DNA of 64,000 bases, taken from assembly GCF_017813235.1 (NCBI RefSeq), contig NZ_JAGISH010000001.1, positions 620,001-684,000 on the forward strand, given 5' to 3'. The notes beneath the pieces are model-generated. The model saw only the letters and a program-made list of their open reading frames with translations. It made no database searches and was not told the DNA's origin. Origin of the DNA: Sagittula salina (GTDB lineage Bacteria; Pseudomonadota; Alphaproteobacteria; Rhodobacterales; Rhodobacteraceae). Position 1 is the first letter of the stretch. Each line of letters begins with the position of its first letter. This document shows positions 56,123-64,000 of the stretch, one piece after another. A program made the position numbers and the translations under genes.

Positions 56123-57514
56123 ATGGACGGGACCTATTCGCAGAACGACCTCAGCCACATCGTCAGTGCCGACAAGGCGCACGTCTGGCATCACCTCGTG
56201 CAGCACAAGGGGTTCGAGACCAAGGACCCCAACATCATGATCGAGGGCAAGGGGATGCGCGTCTGGAACCAGGCGGGCAAGGAGCACCTCGATGCGGTGT
56301 CGGGCGCGGTCTGGACGGTTAACGTGGGCTATGGCCGCGAGCGCATCGCCCGCGCGGTCTACGATCAGCTGATGCGGATGAACTATTTCGCCGGGGCCGC
56401 CGGTTCCGTGCCCGGCGCGCTGTTCGCCGAACAGTTGATCGACAAGATGCCGGGGCTGACGCGCGTCTACTACTGCAACTCCGGGTCGGAGGCGAACGAG
56501 AAGGCCTTCAAGATGGTGCGCCAGATCGCGCACAAGCGGTATGGCGGCAAGAAAACCAAGATCCTGTACCGCGACCGCGACTACCACGGCACCACCATCG
56601 GCTGCCTGTCGGCGGGCGGGCAGGACGAGCGCAACGCGCAATACGGGCCCTTTGCCCCCGATTTCGTGCGGGTGCCGCATTGTCTGGAATATCGCAAGCA
56701 CGAGCAGGACGGCGCGCCGGAGGAGAACTACGGCGAATGGGCGGCGGACCAGATCGAGGCGGTCATCCTGCGCGAGGGTCCCGACACGGTGGGCGCGCTC
56801 TGCCTTGAACCCGTGACGGCGGGGGGCGGCGTGATCGCCCCGCCGGAGGGCTACTGGCAGAAGGTGCAGGCGATCTGCCGCAAATACGACGTGCTGCTGC
56901 ATATCGACGAGGTGGTCTGCGGCGTGGGCCGGACGGGCACATGGTTCGGCTACCAGCACTACGGGATCGAGCCGGACTTCGTCACCATGGCAAAGGGCGT
57001 GGCGAGCGGCTATGCGGCGATTGCCTGCTGCGTGACCTCCGAGCGGGTCTTTGACCTGTTCAAGGACGACGCCAGCGATCCGCTGAACTACTTCCGCGAC
57101 ATCTCCACCTTCGGCGGCTGCACGGCGGGGCCAGCGGCGGCGATCGAGAACATGGCGATCATCGAGGAGGAGGACCTGCTGGGCAATACCACGGCAATGG
57201 GTACCTACATGGTCGACCAGTTGAACGCGCTGACGGACCGGCACCGGGTGATCGGCGACGTGCGCGGCAAGGGGCTGTTCCTTGGCGCGGAACTGGTGGC
57301 GGATCGGGTAACCAAGGAAGTTGTGCCGGAGGCGCAGGTGCAGGCGGTGGTGGCCGACTGCATGGCGCAGGGGGTCATCATCGGGGCGACCAACCGTTCG
57401 GTTCCGGGGCGCAACAACACGCTGTGCTTCGCGCCGCCCCTGATCGCCACGAAGGACGACATCGACCAGATCGTGTCGGCCGTGGATGGCGCGCTGGGTC
57501 GCGTCTTCGGCTGA
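56123..57514 (+). CDS. tpa: Taurine-pyruvate aminotransferase
   Basis: A 463-residue class III PLP aminotransferase that moves the amino group of taurine to pyruvate, giving sulfoacetaldehyde and alanine. The PLP lysine is K291 in TMAKGVASGY. YYCNSGSEANEKAFKMVRQ, HIDEVVCGVGRTG and the N-terminal HLVQHKGFETKDPNIMIEGKG support Tpa. Divergent tauABC genes confirm the context. The next step, sulfoacetaldehyde acetyltransferase (xsc), is not in the window. Confidence 0.93.
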   Translation: MDGTYSQNDLSHIVSADKAHVWHHLVQHKGFETKDPNIMIEGKGMRVWNQAGKEHLDAVSGAVWTVNVGYGRERIARAVYDQLMRMNYFAGAAGSVPGALFAEQLIDKMPGLTRVYYCNSGSEANEKAFKMVRQIAHKRYGGKKTKILYRDRDYHGTTIGCLSAGGQDERNAQYGPFAPDFVRVPHCLEYRKHEQDGAPEENYGEWAADQIEAVILREGPDTVGALCLEPVTAGGGVIAPPEGYWQKVQAICRKYDVLLHIDEVVCGVGRTGTWFGYQHYGIEPDFVTMAKGVASGYAAIACCVTSERVFDLFKDDASDPLNYFRDISTFGGCTAGPAAAIENMAIIEEEDLLGNTTAMGTYMVDQLNALTDRHRVIGDVRGKGLFLGAELVADRVTKEVVPEAQVQAVVADCMAQGVIIGATNRSVPGRNNTLCFAPPLIATKDDIDQIVSAVDGALGRVFG

Positions 57515-57516
57515 GC

Positions 57517-58209
57517 ATGGATCACGTGATGAACGCGCACGGGCAGCCGGTGGGCCTGCCCGTTGCCGGCCCGCTGCCGCGTCCACGCCCGCCGCATGTC
57601 GTCTTGGGAGGGCGCCACGGGCGGCTGTCACCGCTGCGCGCGGCCCACGCGCCCGCGCTGTTCGCGGCCTTCGCGGAGGACCGGACCGGGCGGGACCGCA
57701 CCTATCTGTCGATCGAGCCATGGCAGACGGAGGACGAGGCGCAGCGCTGGTGCCTCTGGGCGCAAGGCTCCGCCGACCCGCAGTTCTACGCCATCGAGGA
57801 CGGTGTCGGGGCGGCGGGGATCTGTTCGCTGATGCGCATCGCCCCGGAGGCGGGCTGCGTCGAACTGGGCTACATCCAGTTCTCGCCCCGCTTGCAACGG
57901 ACCCGTCTGGCAACGGAGGCCATGCTGCTGATCCTGTCGCATGTCTTCGACACGCTGGGCTATCGCCGTTGCGAATGGAAATGCGATGCGCTGAACGCGC
58001 CATCGCGGCGCGCGGCGGAGCGGCTGGGATTCGGTTACGAGGGCACCTTCCGGCAGGCCACGGTCTACAAGGGCCGCAACCGCGACACAGCGTGGTTTTC
58101 GCTGCTGGACGGCGAATGGCCAGAGCGGAAGGCGCGGCTGGAGCGCTGGCTGGCTGCGTCCAATTTCGACGCCCTTGGGCGGCAGAATCGTCGCCTGTCG
58201 GAGGTTTGA
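57517..58209 (+). CDS. GNAT-family N-acetyltransferase
   Basis: A 230-residue GNAT protein of the RimJ/RimL-like group. An N-terminal extension of about 45 residues precedes the acetyltransferase fold, with ELGYIQFSPRLQRTRLATEAML as motif A and CDALNAPSRRAAERLGFGYEGTFRQ as motif B. It starts 2 bases after the tpa stop, so it is probably translated from the same message. The substrate is unknown. Confidence 0.85.
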   Translation: MDHVMNAHGQPVGLPVAGPLPRPRPPHVVLGGRHGRLSPLRAAHAPALFAAFAEDRTGRDRTYLSIEPWQTEDEAQRWCLWAQGSADPQFYAIEDGVGAAGICSLMRIAPEAGCVELGYIQFSPRLQRTRLATEAMLLILSHVFDTLGYRRCEWKCDALNAPSRRAAERLGFGYEGTFRQATVYKGRNRDTAWFSLLDGEWPERKARLERWLAASNFDALGRQNRRLSEV

Positions 58210-58406
58210 TGACCGGGATCAGACGCCGGTGGGGCGGGATCTGATCCCCCGCCCTCCCGGAGACGGACCATTTCCGACAGTTTGTGCTGAATTGGCAGGA
58301 CGACTTGGGAGAGCATTCAGGAACGGTCAACCTGTTCCGTGGCACAAGGTCTGGCAATTGGAGCGGTTCCCGCGACCCGCCAGTTGCCAGCCCCGGAGGC
58401 CCCCGC

Positions 58407-59000
58407 ATGCCAAAGCGATACCCCAGCTACCCCTACGTGGAACCCGTCGCCGCCAATCTCTCCCAACCAGAAATCGAGTCGATCATCGGCGATCTGTTGG
58501 AAAACAACCCCGGCGTCTGCCTGCGGGAAGGGGCGCTGGACGGGCTTTGCCGCGCGCTGAACGTGGATGTCGAATATTCCAGCCCGCCGCACGACCTGAT
58601 GCTCGATGTGCCACTGGACAAACGCGCGGTGATATTCCTGCCGAGGAACGGCCGGCCAAAGCACGATCGCATCGCCGCCGCCATCGGCGTCGGGCACTGG
58701 ATCCTGCACGTCCCCCTCACACGGGAAAAGCACCCCGGCTGCGGCGTGCAGGCGTTGCAGACCCCGAAGGATCCCGCCGCCCAGCAGGAGGCGCGCCGCT
58801 TCGCGCTGACGCTGCTGATGCCGGAGGTCGATTTCCGTGAACTCTGGTACGAGGGCCGCGCGGGTGCCGTGGCCGATGTTCTGAACGTGCCGACGCAGGT
58901 CGTCTACGAACGGGCATCCATGCTGGATCTGACCCAGCCGGATGACTCCGGCGGCGGCAGGTACGAATGGAAAGAGCGCCCGGCCCTCGGCGGCTACTGA
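58407..59000 (+). CDS. ImmA/IrrE-like protein with a degenerate metalloprotease motif
   Basis: A 197-residue protein with the overall ImmA/IrrE (DUF955) pattern: the helix before the active site, GHWILH, EARRFALTLLMPEVDFRELW, and a winged segment VADVLNVPTQVVYERASML. In active members the zinc motif is HExxH; here the matching positions read IGVGH, so the first His and the catalytic Glu are missing. Only the second His and the downstream Glu region remain. It probably works as a sensor or binding protein, not a peptidase. GGAGG precedes the ATG. Confidence 0.65.
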   Translation: MPKRYPSYPYVEPVAANLSQPEIESIIGDLLENNPGVCLREGALDGLCRALNVDVEYSSPPHDLMLDVPLDKRAVIFLPRNGRPKHDRIAAAIGVGHWILHVPLTREKHPGCGVQALQTPKDPAAQQEARRFALTLLMPEVDFRELWYEGRAGAVADVLNVPTQVVYERASMLDLTQPDDSGGGRYEWKERPALGGY

Positions 59001-59478
59001 GCCGAAGGCCCGGTTCGCAACCGGGAGACCGGGCCAAGACCCCTGCCCTGTCTGTGATCGGTAGTCCGTAGTCCGTAATCCGGCCAAGGGTCGTGGTTCA
59101 GGGCAGCCAAAGCCGTGAGTGTCGGTCTCAGGCCCCTTTGGCCTGCGCGACACGGGTCAAAGGCAGGTCGGTCCGCTTTGACAGGAGCGCCCCGCAGAAT
59201 GATCCGAAATGTTACGACACATCACGCCGGCTCGACACGGGCGCGCAGGCGGATGTCCTCGCGGCGACAGTCGAACAGACACAGGCACACGGGGCCACGC
59301 GCTCAGGGACACACTCTCAGAGGGGGCGCTCAGGGACGGGCGCAAAGGGACGGGCGTGACAGGGGCATGATCGCAGGCGCGCGGATACGGGCCGCGACGA
59401 CAGGTAACGAATGGGCCCCAGAATGACTGACGTTCGGCAAGCGTCGTCCGAGACAGCTCGTTCGACAAGGGGCGCACG
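59001..59478. other. Non-coding stretch with degenerate short repeats
   Basis: I see no supported gene in about 480 bases. The part around 59263-59350 contains loosely repeated CTCAGGGACR and GGGACGGGCG units. Open frames exist but have no ribosome site and encode low-complexity Arg/Gly-rich sequence. Confidence 0.6.
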
Positions 59479-59504
59479 AAAAAGGGCCGCCCCGAGGCGA
59501 CCCT
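59479..59504 (-). terminator. Rho-independent terminator of hup
   Basis: On the minus strand AGGGTCGCC and GGCGGCCCT form a 9-bp stem with one wobble or mismatch (59504-59483) followed by TTTTT. Confidence 0.85.
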
Positions 59505-59578
59505 TTGAAATTCCGATCCCCTTGGGATCCCGGTCCGGCATCGGACCCTGCCAACCCGGGCCGTGCCCGACGGCGGCA

Positions 59579-59866
59579 TCAGGCGTTGACGCTGTCCTTC
59601 AGGGCCTTCGCGATAGTCATCTTGACCTGCTTGTCGGCTTCCTTCTTGAACTGCTCGCCGGTCGCGGGGTTGCGCACCATGCGCTCCGGACGCTCGCGGC
59701 AGTAGATCTTGCCGACGCCGGGCAGGGTCACCGCACCACCGCCCGACACTTCGGAGGTGATGATGTCCACCAGCGCGTCCAGCGCCGTGCCCGCGGTCTT
59801 CTTGTCCGCTTCCATCTTCTCTGCCAGTGCTGCCACCAGCTGGGTCTTGGTCATCGGCTTCGCCAT
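59579..59866 (-). CDS. hup: HU-family DNA-binding protein
   Basis: A 95-residue nucleoid protein with the HU fold. KTQLVAALAEKMEADKKTAGTAL forms the helical base, VTLPGVGKIYCRERPERMVRNPATGE the DNA-binding arm with the conserved RNPATG, and a Lys-rich end follows. The ATG at 59866 has AAGGAG upstream. The 168 bases up to the amn end hold its promoter region. Confidence 0.93.
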   Translation of the reverse strand: MAKPMTKTQLVAALAEKMEADKKTAGTALDALVDIITSEVSGGGAVTLPGVGKIYCRERPERMVRNPATGEQFKKEADKQVKMTIAKALKDSVNA

Positions 59867-60034
59867 TTCATGGTCTCCTTTGCGTGCGCGCTCGCTATCG
59901 GCGAAAACGCCCCTTCACTGCCCTAGTTCCCTTGGGCCTCTGGCGCGCATTAAAATCGGATATGTGCGACGAACACAATAATTCGTGGGTCGCCCGGCCG
60001 CCATATTGTGCATTTTGTGCCGATTTCCCCAACG

Positions 60035-61519
60035 TCAAAGGAAGGCTGTCTCCTCGAAGGAGCGCAATTTCCGGCTGTGAATGCGTTCGAGCGGCATGTC
60101 GCGCAGCGATTCCATGGCCCGAATCCCTATGCGAAGATGCCGCGACACCTGCGTCTTGTAGAAGTCCGACGCCATGCCCGGCAGCTTCAGCTCGCCATGC
60201 AGCGGCTTGTCCGAAACGCACAGCAGCGTACCATAGGGCACCCGGAAGCGGAAACCGTTGGCCGCGATGGTGGCCGATTCCATATCGAGCGCCACGGCCC
60301 GGGACTGCGACAGGCGCTGCACCGGACCGGAGGTATCGCGCAATTCCCAGTTGCGGTTATCGACGGTGGCGACGGTCCCAGTGCGCATGATCCGTTTCAG
60401 GTCGTAACCGTCAAGCTGGGTTTCATGCTCCACGGCCTTTTCCAGAGCGACCTGGATTTCTGCCAGCGCCGGGATCGGCACCCAGACGGGCAGGTCGTCG
60501 TCCAGCACCTTGTCTTCGCGCAGGTAGGCGTGGGCGAGAACGAAATCGCCCAGCGACTGGGAGTTCCGAAGACCCGCGCAATGGCCGACCATCAGCCAGG
60601 CGTGCGGGCGCAGGACGGCAATGTGGTCGGTCGCGGTCTTGGCGTTCGACGGGCCGACGCCGATGTTGACCAGCGTGATGCCGGACCCGTCGGCGCGTTT
60701 GAGGTGGTGGGTGGGCATCTGCGGCAGGCGCGCGGGCATGCCGAGATCGCCATCGGGGGTCGTGATCTCGACGTTGCCGGTGGAGACGAAGGCGGTGTAA
60801 CCGGTCGCCGGATCGGCAAGGGCGGCGCGGGCGTAGGCCTCGAATTCCGATACATAGAACTGGTAGTTGGTAAACAGAACGTGGTTCTGGAAGTGCTCCG
60901 GGTCGGTCGCGGTGTAATGCGCGAGGCGCGCAAGGCTGTAATCGACGCGCTGCGCGGTGAAGGGGGCAAGCGGCATGGCGCCGCCGGGCGGGGTTACCAC
61001 CACGCCGTTGACGATATCGTCGTTGGTGGTCCCGAGGTCCGGGACATCAAAGACGTCGCGCAGCACGAATTCCGCGGCCCCCTCCTGCGGCACGGTCACA
61101 TCAGGAAAATTCGCCACCGCGAAATGCACCGGCATGGGGGTGTCCGACAGGCCGATCTGCACTTTGACCCCGTGGTTCGACAGCAGCAGGCCAAGCTGCT
61201 GACGCAGATAATGCCGGAACATGCGGGGCCGGGTGACGGTGGTGGCATAGGTGCCGGGCGACGTCACATGGCCGAAGGACAACCGCGAGTCGATCTTGGC
61301 AAAGCTCGCCGTGGTAAAGCGGATCTCGGGGTAGAAGGCCCGCAGGCGGACGCCGGGGTGGCCTTCGTGCATGGCGCGCAGAAAGCGGTCGCGCAGAAAT
61401 TCGGCCGCCTGCTCGTATAACGCACAGAGCCGGTCCACCGCCGCGCGCGGATCGTCGAAAAGCGCGGCTTCCGGGGCATCGGGGGTCTCGATCACGAGCT
61501 GGTCGCTGGCGTCCTGCAT
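60035..61519 (-). CDS. amn: AMP nucleosidase
   Basis: A 494-residue enzyme that splits AMP into adenine and ribose 5-phosphate. It has an N-terminal AMN domain (GTYATTVTRPRMFRHYLRQQL) and a C-terminal nucleoside-phosphorylase-like domain (VNIGVGPSNAKTATDHIAVLRP, DMESATIAANGFRFRVPYGTLLCVSDKP). The length matches the family. It complements the deoD salvage gene elsewhere in the window. Confidence 0.93.
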   Translation of the reverse strand: MQDASDQLVIETPDAPEAALFDDPRAAVDRLCALYEQAAEFLRDRFLRAMHEGHPGVRLRAFYPEIRFTTASFAKIDSRLSFGHVTSPGTYATTVTRPRMFRHYLRQQLGLLLSNHGVKVQIGLSDTPMPVHFAVANFPDVTVPQEGAAEFVLRDVFDVPDLGTTNDDIVNGVVVTPPGGAMPLAPFTAQRVDYSLARLAHYTATDPEHFQNHVLFTNYQFYVSEFEAYARAALADPATGYTAFVSTGNVEITTPDGDLGMPARLPQMPTHHLKRADGSGITLVNIGVGPSNAKTATDHIAVLRPHAWLMVGHCAGLRNSQSLGDFVLAHAYLREDKVLDDDLPVWVPIPALAEIQVALEKAVEHETQLDGYDLKRIMRTGTVATVDNRNWELRDTSGPVQRLSQSRAVALDMESATIAANGFRFRVPYGTLLCVSDKPLHGELKLPGMASDFYKTQVSRHLRIGIRAMESLRDMPLERIHSRKLRSFEETAFL

Positions 61520-61698
61520 GGGCGGAGTCTTTCTCTTGTTTTATGCGAGGGTGACAGCTTGTCACAGCCTGCGCAACCGGGTCCGGGCGCCGCGCCGGCC
61601 CATGGCAGGCGATGACGGGCGATGACGGCGCGTCTGCACCTGCCGCGTTGACATCCCGGCCGGGCGCGCGTTCGATGGCCGCAACCAAGGAGGCCCCC

Positions 61699-62454
61699 AT
61701 GAACGCACCCGCAACCCGCGCCAACCTCGACCACTGGCAGGACCGCGTCGATCTCGCCGCGGCCTTTCGCTGGACCGTCCGGCTGAACATGCACGAGGCG
61801 GTGGCAAGCCACTTCAGCCTTGCGGTCAACGACGACGGCACGAAGTTCCTGATGAACCCCAACCAGGTGCATTTTTCACGCATCAAGGCGTCGGATCTGC
61901 TGGTGGTGGACGCTAACGACCCCGAGACGCTGAACCGCCCCGGCGCGCCGGACCCCACCGCCTGGGGCCTGCATGGCGGGCTGCACCGACACTGCGCCCA
62001 CGCCCGCTGCGCCATGCACGTGCATTCGCCCTATGCGACGGTGCTGGCCTGCCTTAAGGACAAGCGTCTGCCGCCCATCGACCAGACCTGTGCCACCTTT
62101 TACAACCGCATCGCCATCGACGACAATTACGGCGGACTGGCCTTCGAGGAAGAGGGCGAACGCTGCGCGGAATTGCTGGCGGATCCGAAGGTGAAGGTGC
62201 TGATCATGGGCAACCACGGTGTCATGGTGATCGGCGACACGGTGGCGGAGACTTTCAACCGGCTCTACTATTTCGAGCGCGCGGCGCAGACCTACATCAT
62301 GGCCTTGCAGACCGGCCAGCCGCTGCACGTGCTTTCGGACGAGATCGCGGAAAAGACCGCGCAGGAGATCGAGGATTACCCGGAGCAGGACCTGCGCCAT
62401 CTGGCCGAGCTGAAGGCGATCCTGGACGAGGAAGGGTCCGACTACGCCAGCTGA
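61699..62454 (+). CDS. Class II aldolase/adducin-family protein
   Basis: A 251-residue zinc-dependent aldolase-fold protein. Zinc ligands are likely in CAMHVHSPYATVLACL and in GNHGVMVIGDTVAETFNRLYYFE. The family includes fuculose aldolase and many decarboxylases of unknown substrate; the TCATFYNRIAI middle is typical of the hypothetical subgroup. AAGGAGG five bases before the ATG at 61699 fixes the start. Confidence 0.83.
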   Translation: MNAPATRANLDHWQDRVDLAAAFRWTVRLNMHEAVASHFSLAVNDDGTKFLMNPNQVHFSRIKASDLLVVDANDPETLNRPGAPDPTAWGLHGGLHRHCAHARCAMHVHSPYATVLACLKDKRLPPIDQTCATFYNRIAIDDNYGGLAFEEEGERCAELLADPKVKVLIMGNHGVMVIGDTVAETFNRLYYFERAAQTYIMALQTGQPLHVLSDEIAEKTAQEIEDYPEQDLRHLAELKAILDEEGSDYAS

Positions 62455-62467
62455 GAGGGGCCGGAGC

Positions 62468-62827
62468 ATGAGCGAACTGGAGAACCGGCTTGCGCAGGAA
62501 GTCAGGCAATGGCGTGAAAAAGATGAAAAGCGGACCGAAGAAGTCCGCCAGAAGTCCCGCACGAACCTGATCCTCTCGCTGGTTCTCGGTTCCTCCCTGT
62601 TCACCGCGGCGGTGACCCAGGTGATCGAGATTTTCGGCAATGAATACAAGGAAGACGTCCGACGTTGCGAATTGGCCATCGAAGGGCTGGAAAAGCTGGG
62701 CGGGGCGCCGCTGAAGAGTTTGCCGCCAGCGGACCGCGACAGGGTGATCGGTGAGTTGGTTGAAATGATGGACAGCAACTGCCATGTTCAAAACGACTTG
62801 GAGGACATGACCGATGGATCTTCTTGA
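62468..62827 (+). CDS. Small membrane protein with N-terminal coiled coil
   Basis: A 119-residue protein with a charged helix (about residues 1-32), one membrane helix (about 34-52) and a short C-terminal domain with two Cys residues (VRRCELAIEG and DSNCHVQND). It begins 13 bases after the aldolase stop. I recognise no family. Its last 14 bases overlap the start of a 27-residue membrane peptide. Confidence 0.62.
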   Translation: MSELENRLAQEVRQWREKDEKRTEEVRQKSRTNLILSLVLGSSLFTAAVTQVIEIFGNEYKEDVRRCELAIEGLEKLGGAPLKSLPPADRDRVIGELVEMMDSNCHVQNDLEDMTDGSS

Positions 62828-62897
62828 CTACGTCCAGATCGTCTTGCTGGCCATCGCCGCAGTCTCGTTGCTGCTGCTGGTAAGGAACAATCTCTGA
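62814..62897 (+). CDS. 27-residue single-pass membrane microprotein
   Basis: The ATG at 62814 has GGAGG 9 bases upstream and starts inside the end of the preceding gene. The product, MDLLDYVQIVLLAIAAVSLL followed by LLVRNNL, is a textbook single transmembrane helix with a charged cap at each end. The ribosome site, overlap and composition argue for a real microprotein, perhaps a partner of the membrane protein it overlaps. Confidence 0.55.
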   Translation: MDLLDYVQIVLLAIAAVSLLLLVRNNL

Positions 62898-62913
62898 GCG
62901 GGGCGTCGTTCCC

Positions 62914-63528
62914 CTACCGCTTGCGCAGCCACAAAATTCGGCTCTTGTCCCGGGCGTGATCGCCAGTGGCGCCCTCGCCAAAGATAGCGACCTCGCGCCA
63001 GCCGGTCTCGCTCAGGTCGAGCCCGTCGACGGCGGCGGCAAAGCCCTTCGCCCGCCAGTGTTCCGCGTGCACCGAAATCACCGCCAGCCCGCCGGGGCGC
63101 AGCACACGCAGCACTTCCGGCAACGCTTCGGGGCCAACGTGGCCGTGGGTGAAGGTGCCGGAACAGGTCACGCCGGCGTAGGCGCCATCCTCCACCGGCA
63201 AGCGTTCCAGCAGGTTGCCGGTGAAAAGCCGTGCATAGACGCCCTTTCCCGCCGAGACATCGAGCATGTCCTGCGAAAGGTCGGTCGCCTCGACCGGACC
63301 GATGCCCAAGGCCGTCAGCGCCGCACCGCACAGGCCGGTGCCCGCGCCCATGTCCAGCACCGGGGCCGCCCCGCCCAATGCACGGAACAACTCCGCCACG
63401 TGGCGTGGCAGAATGTAGTCCATGTCGCGGGCAAAGCCGGTGTCGTAGCTCTCTGCCCAGTCGCGGTAGAGTTTCAGATTATCGTCGGGGGTCTGCAGCG
63501 CATAGGCGGCTTCGAGATCCTGTACCAT
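62914..63528 (-). CDS. Class I SAM-dependent methyltransferase
   Basis: A 204-residue methyltransferase with the SAM motif VLDMGAGTGLCGAAL, the acidic residue in EATDLSQDML and VLRPGGLAVISVH as post-motif. It resembles the short roseobacter type that acts on small molecules or proteins; the substrate is unknown. It is convergent with the 27-residue microprotein gene. Confidence 0.83.
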   Translation of the reverse strand: MVQDLEAAYALQTPDDNLKLYRDWAESYDTGFARDMDYILPRHVAELFRALGGAAPVLDMGAGTGLCGAALTALGIGPVEATDLSQDMLDVSAGKGVYARLFTGNLLERLPVEDGAYAGVTCSGTFTHGHVGPEALPEVLRVLRPGGLAVISVHAEHWRAKGFAAAVDGLDLSETGWREVAIFGEGATGDHARDKSRILWLRKR

Positions 63529-63642
63529 GGACTCAGGCTAGCGCGCGGGGAGGCCCCGCGCAACGTGCCAGCCGGCCAATGCTGCCCGGCACGACTTGGA
63601 CCCGACTATAGCCCGCCTTTTCCATCGCCGACCGATGAGCCG

Positions 63643-64000
63643 TTACCCCTTGCGCAGGCCCGTGGCGATCAGAAGCCCCTTGCGCTTGGCCTCGTAATAG
63701 TAGCCACGGGCGTACCACATGATGGTGTCGTCCCAATCGCCATCCGAGACGATATAGGCGCCCTTGAGGTACTTCAGCGCGTATTTGAGGTTCACGTTGG
63801 CGTCGAGAAGCTCTTCGTTCGAACCGTTGAATCCCATGCCGCGCGCGGTCGCGGGCAGGATCTGGAACAGCCCGAAATAGGGCCCGTTGCGCGCCGCCGG
63901 ATTATGCGTGCTTTCGCGGATCGCGAGGCGGTGCACCAACCCGCGCGGCAGCCCGTAGTGGTCCGACCACTGGTTGATGGAGGCGCGGAGTTCCGGCGTC
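63643..64000 (-). CDS. Lytic transglycosylase SLT-domain protein (5' truncated by window edge)
   Basis: The frame is open to base 64000, so the start is missing; 118 C-terminal residues are seen. The SLT fold is clear: YGLPRGLVHRLAIRESTHNP with the catalytic Glu in RES, GPYFGLFQILPATARGMGF, and LKYALKYLKGAYI. The family cleaves peptidoglycan in the periplasm. The end at 63643 lies close to the convergent side of the methyltransferase promoter region. Confidence 0.88.
   Translation of the reverse strand, partial: TPELRASINQWSDHYGLPRGLVHRLAIRESTHNPAARNGPYFGLFQILPATARGMGFNGSNEELLDANVNLKYALKYLKGAYIVSDGDWDDTIMWYARGYYYEAKRKGLLIATGLRKG

Noticed and set aside
55979..58408. An 809-codon minus-strand open frame opposite tpa and the GNAT gene
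   Set aside because: Both genes on the plus strand have clear family motifs; the antisense product is Arg/Pro-rich with no domain.

Overview
The window is high-GC DNA from an alphaproteobacterium, almost certainly a member of the Rhodobacterales (Roseobacter/Rhodobacter group). The grounds are gene content and order. Ethylmalonyl-CoA pathway genes (ccr, ecm, mch, mcl2) sit next to one large TCA-cycle locus (sdhCDAB, mdh, sucC-sucD-sucA-sucB-lpd). The window also holds an HvrA/H-NS-type regulator, a LuxR/LuxI pair, a taurine uptake gene set beside taurine-pyruvate aminotransferase, and two copies of an intergenic repeat that I recognise from memory as typical of this order. The species cannot be named from the sequence.

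Layout. 1-3.2 kb: end of rodA, a hydroxyacid dehydrogenase, rpe and a phosphoglycolate-phosphatase-like gene. 3.2-8.0 kb (minus): an acyl-CoA module of ligase, MaoC hydratase, acyl-CoA dehydrogenase, APH-like kinase and PaaI thioesterase. 8.1-10.8 kb: an MDR oxidoreductase and a RecD/Pif1-like helicase. 10.9-12.6 kb: luxI, luxR and a small gene overlapping luxR. 12.8-16.5 kb: ccr and ecm, divergent. 16.8-20.7 kb: hvrA-like, deoD, a DUF1989 gene, a tyrosinase and small genes. 20.9-26.2 kb (minus): sdhCDAB with three extra genes between sdhA and sdhB. 26.5-29.3 kb: mch, DUF1737, nnrU, mcl2. 30-45.8 kb: a TauE/SafE permease, mdh, then sucC through lpd with several small or glycosyltransferase/MAPEG genes interspersed. 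45.9-48.0 kb: a decayed Mu-like prophage fragment. 48.2-51.1 kb: ftsE, ftsX, an acyltransferase and a PPOX-type protein. 51.3-57.5 kb: a zinc-ribbon membrane protein, tauABC and tpa. 57.5-64 kb: GNAT, an ImmA/IrrE-like protein, HU, AMP nucleosidase, a class II aldolase, two small membrane proteins, a methyltransferase and the end of an SLT transglycosylase.

How the genes work together. Ccr and Ecm carry crotonyl-CoA to methylsuccinyl-CoA. Mesaconyl-CoA hydratase and malyl-CoA thioesterase complete the route to glyoxylate, malate and propionyl-CoA, which feed the adjacent TCA enzymes. The clearest regulatory signal is a pair of perfect TGTGATCACA palindromes, with the same 21-bp centre-to-centre spacing, in front of both sdhC and sucC. 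That points to one shared regulator of the TCA locus. TTTGCAA-like repeats lie between ccr and ecm, and CTGGACyTA direct repeats lie in front of tpa; these match what I recall of ScfR/PccR and TauR sites.

The most unusual DNA-level feature is a set of 12-bp (once 15-bp) tandem repeat tracts scattered through both non-coding DNA and protein linkers, some sharing a GGSCAGTGTCY-like core. I did not find one self-contained, wholly new defence or mobile system. The best leads for something undescribed are the paired operators, the dispersed repeat family, the kinase/acyl-CoA dehydrogenase module, and the long GNRA-capped hairpin downstream of sucD.
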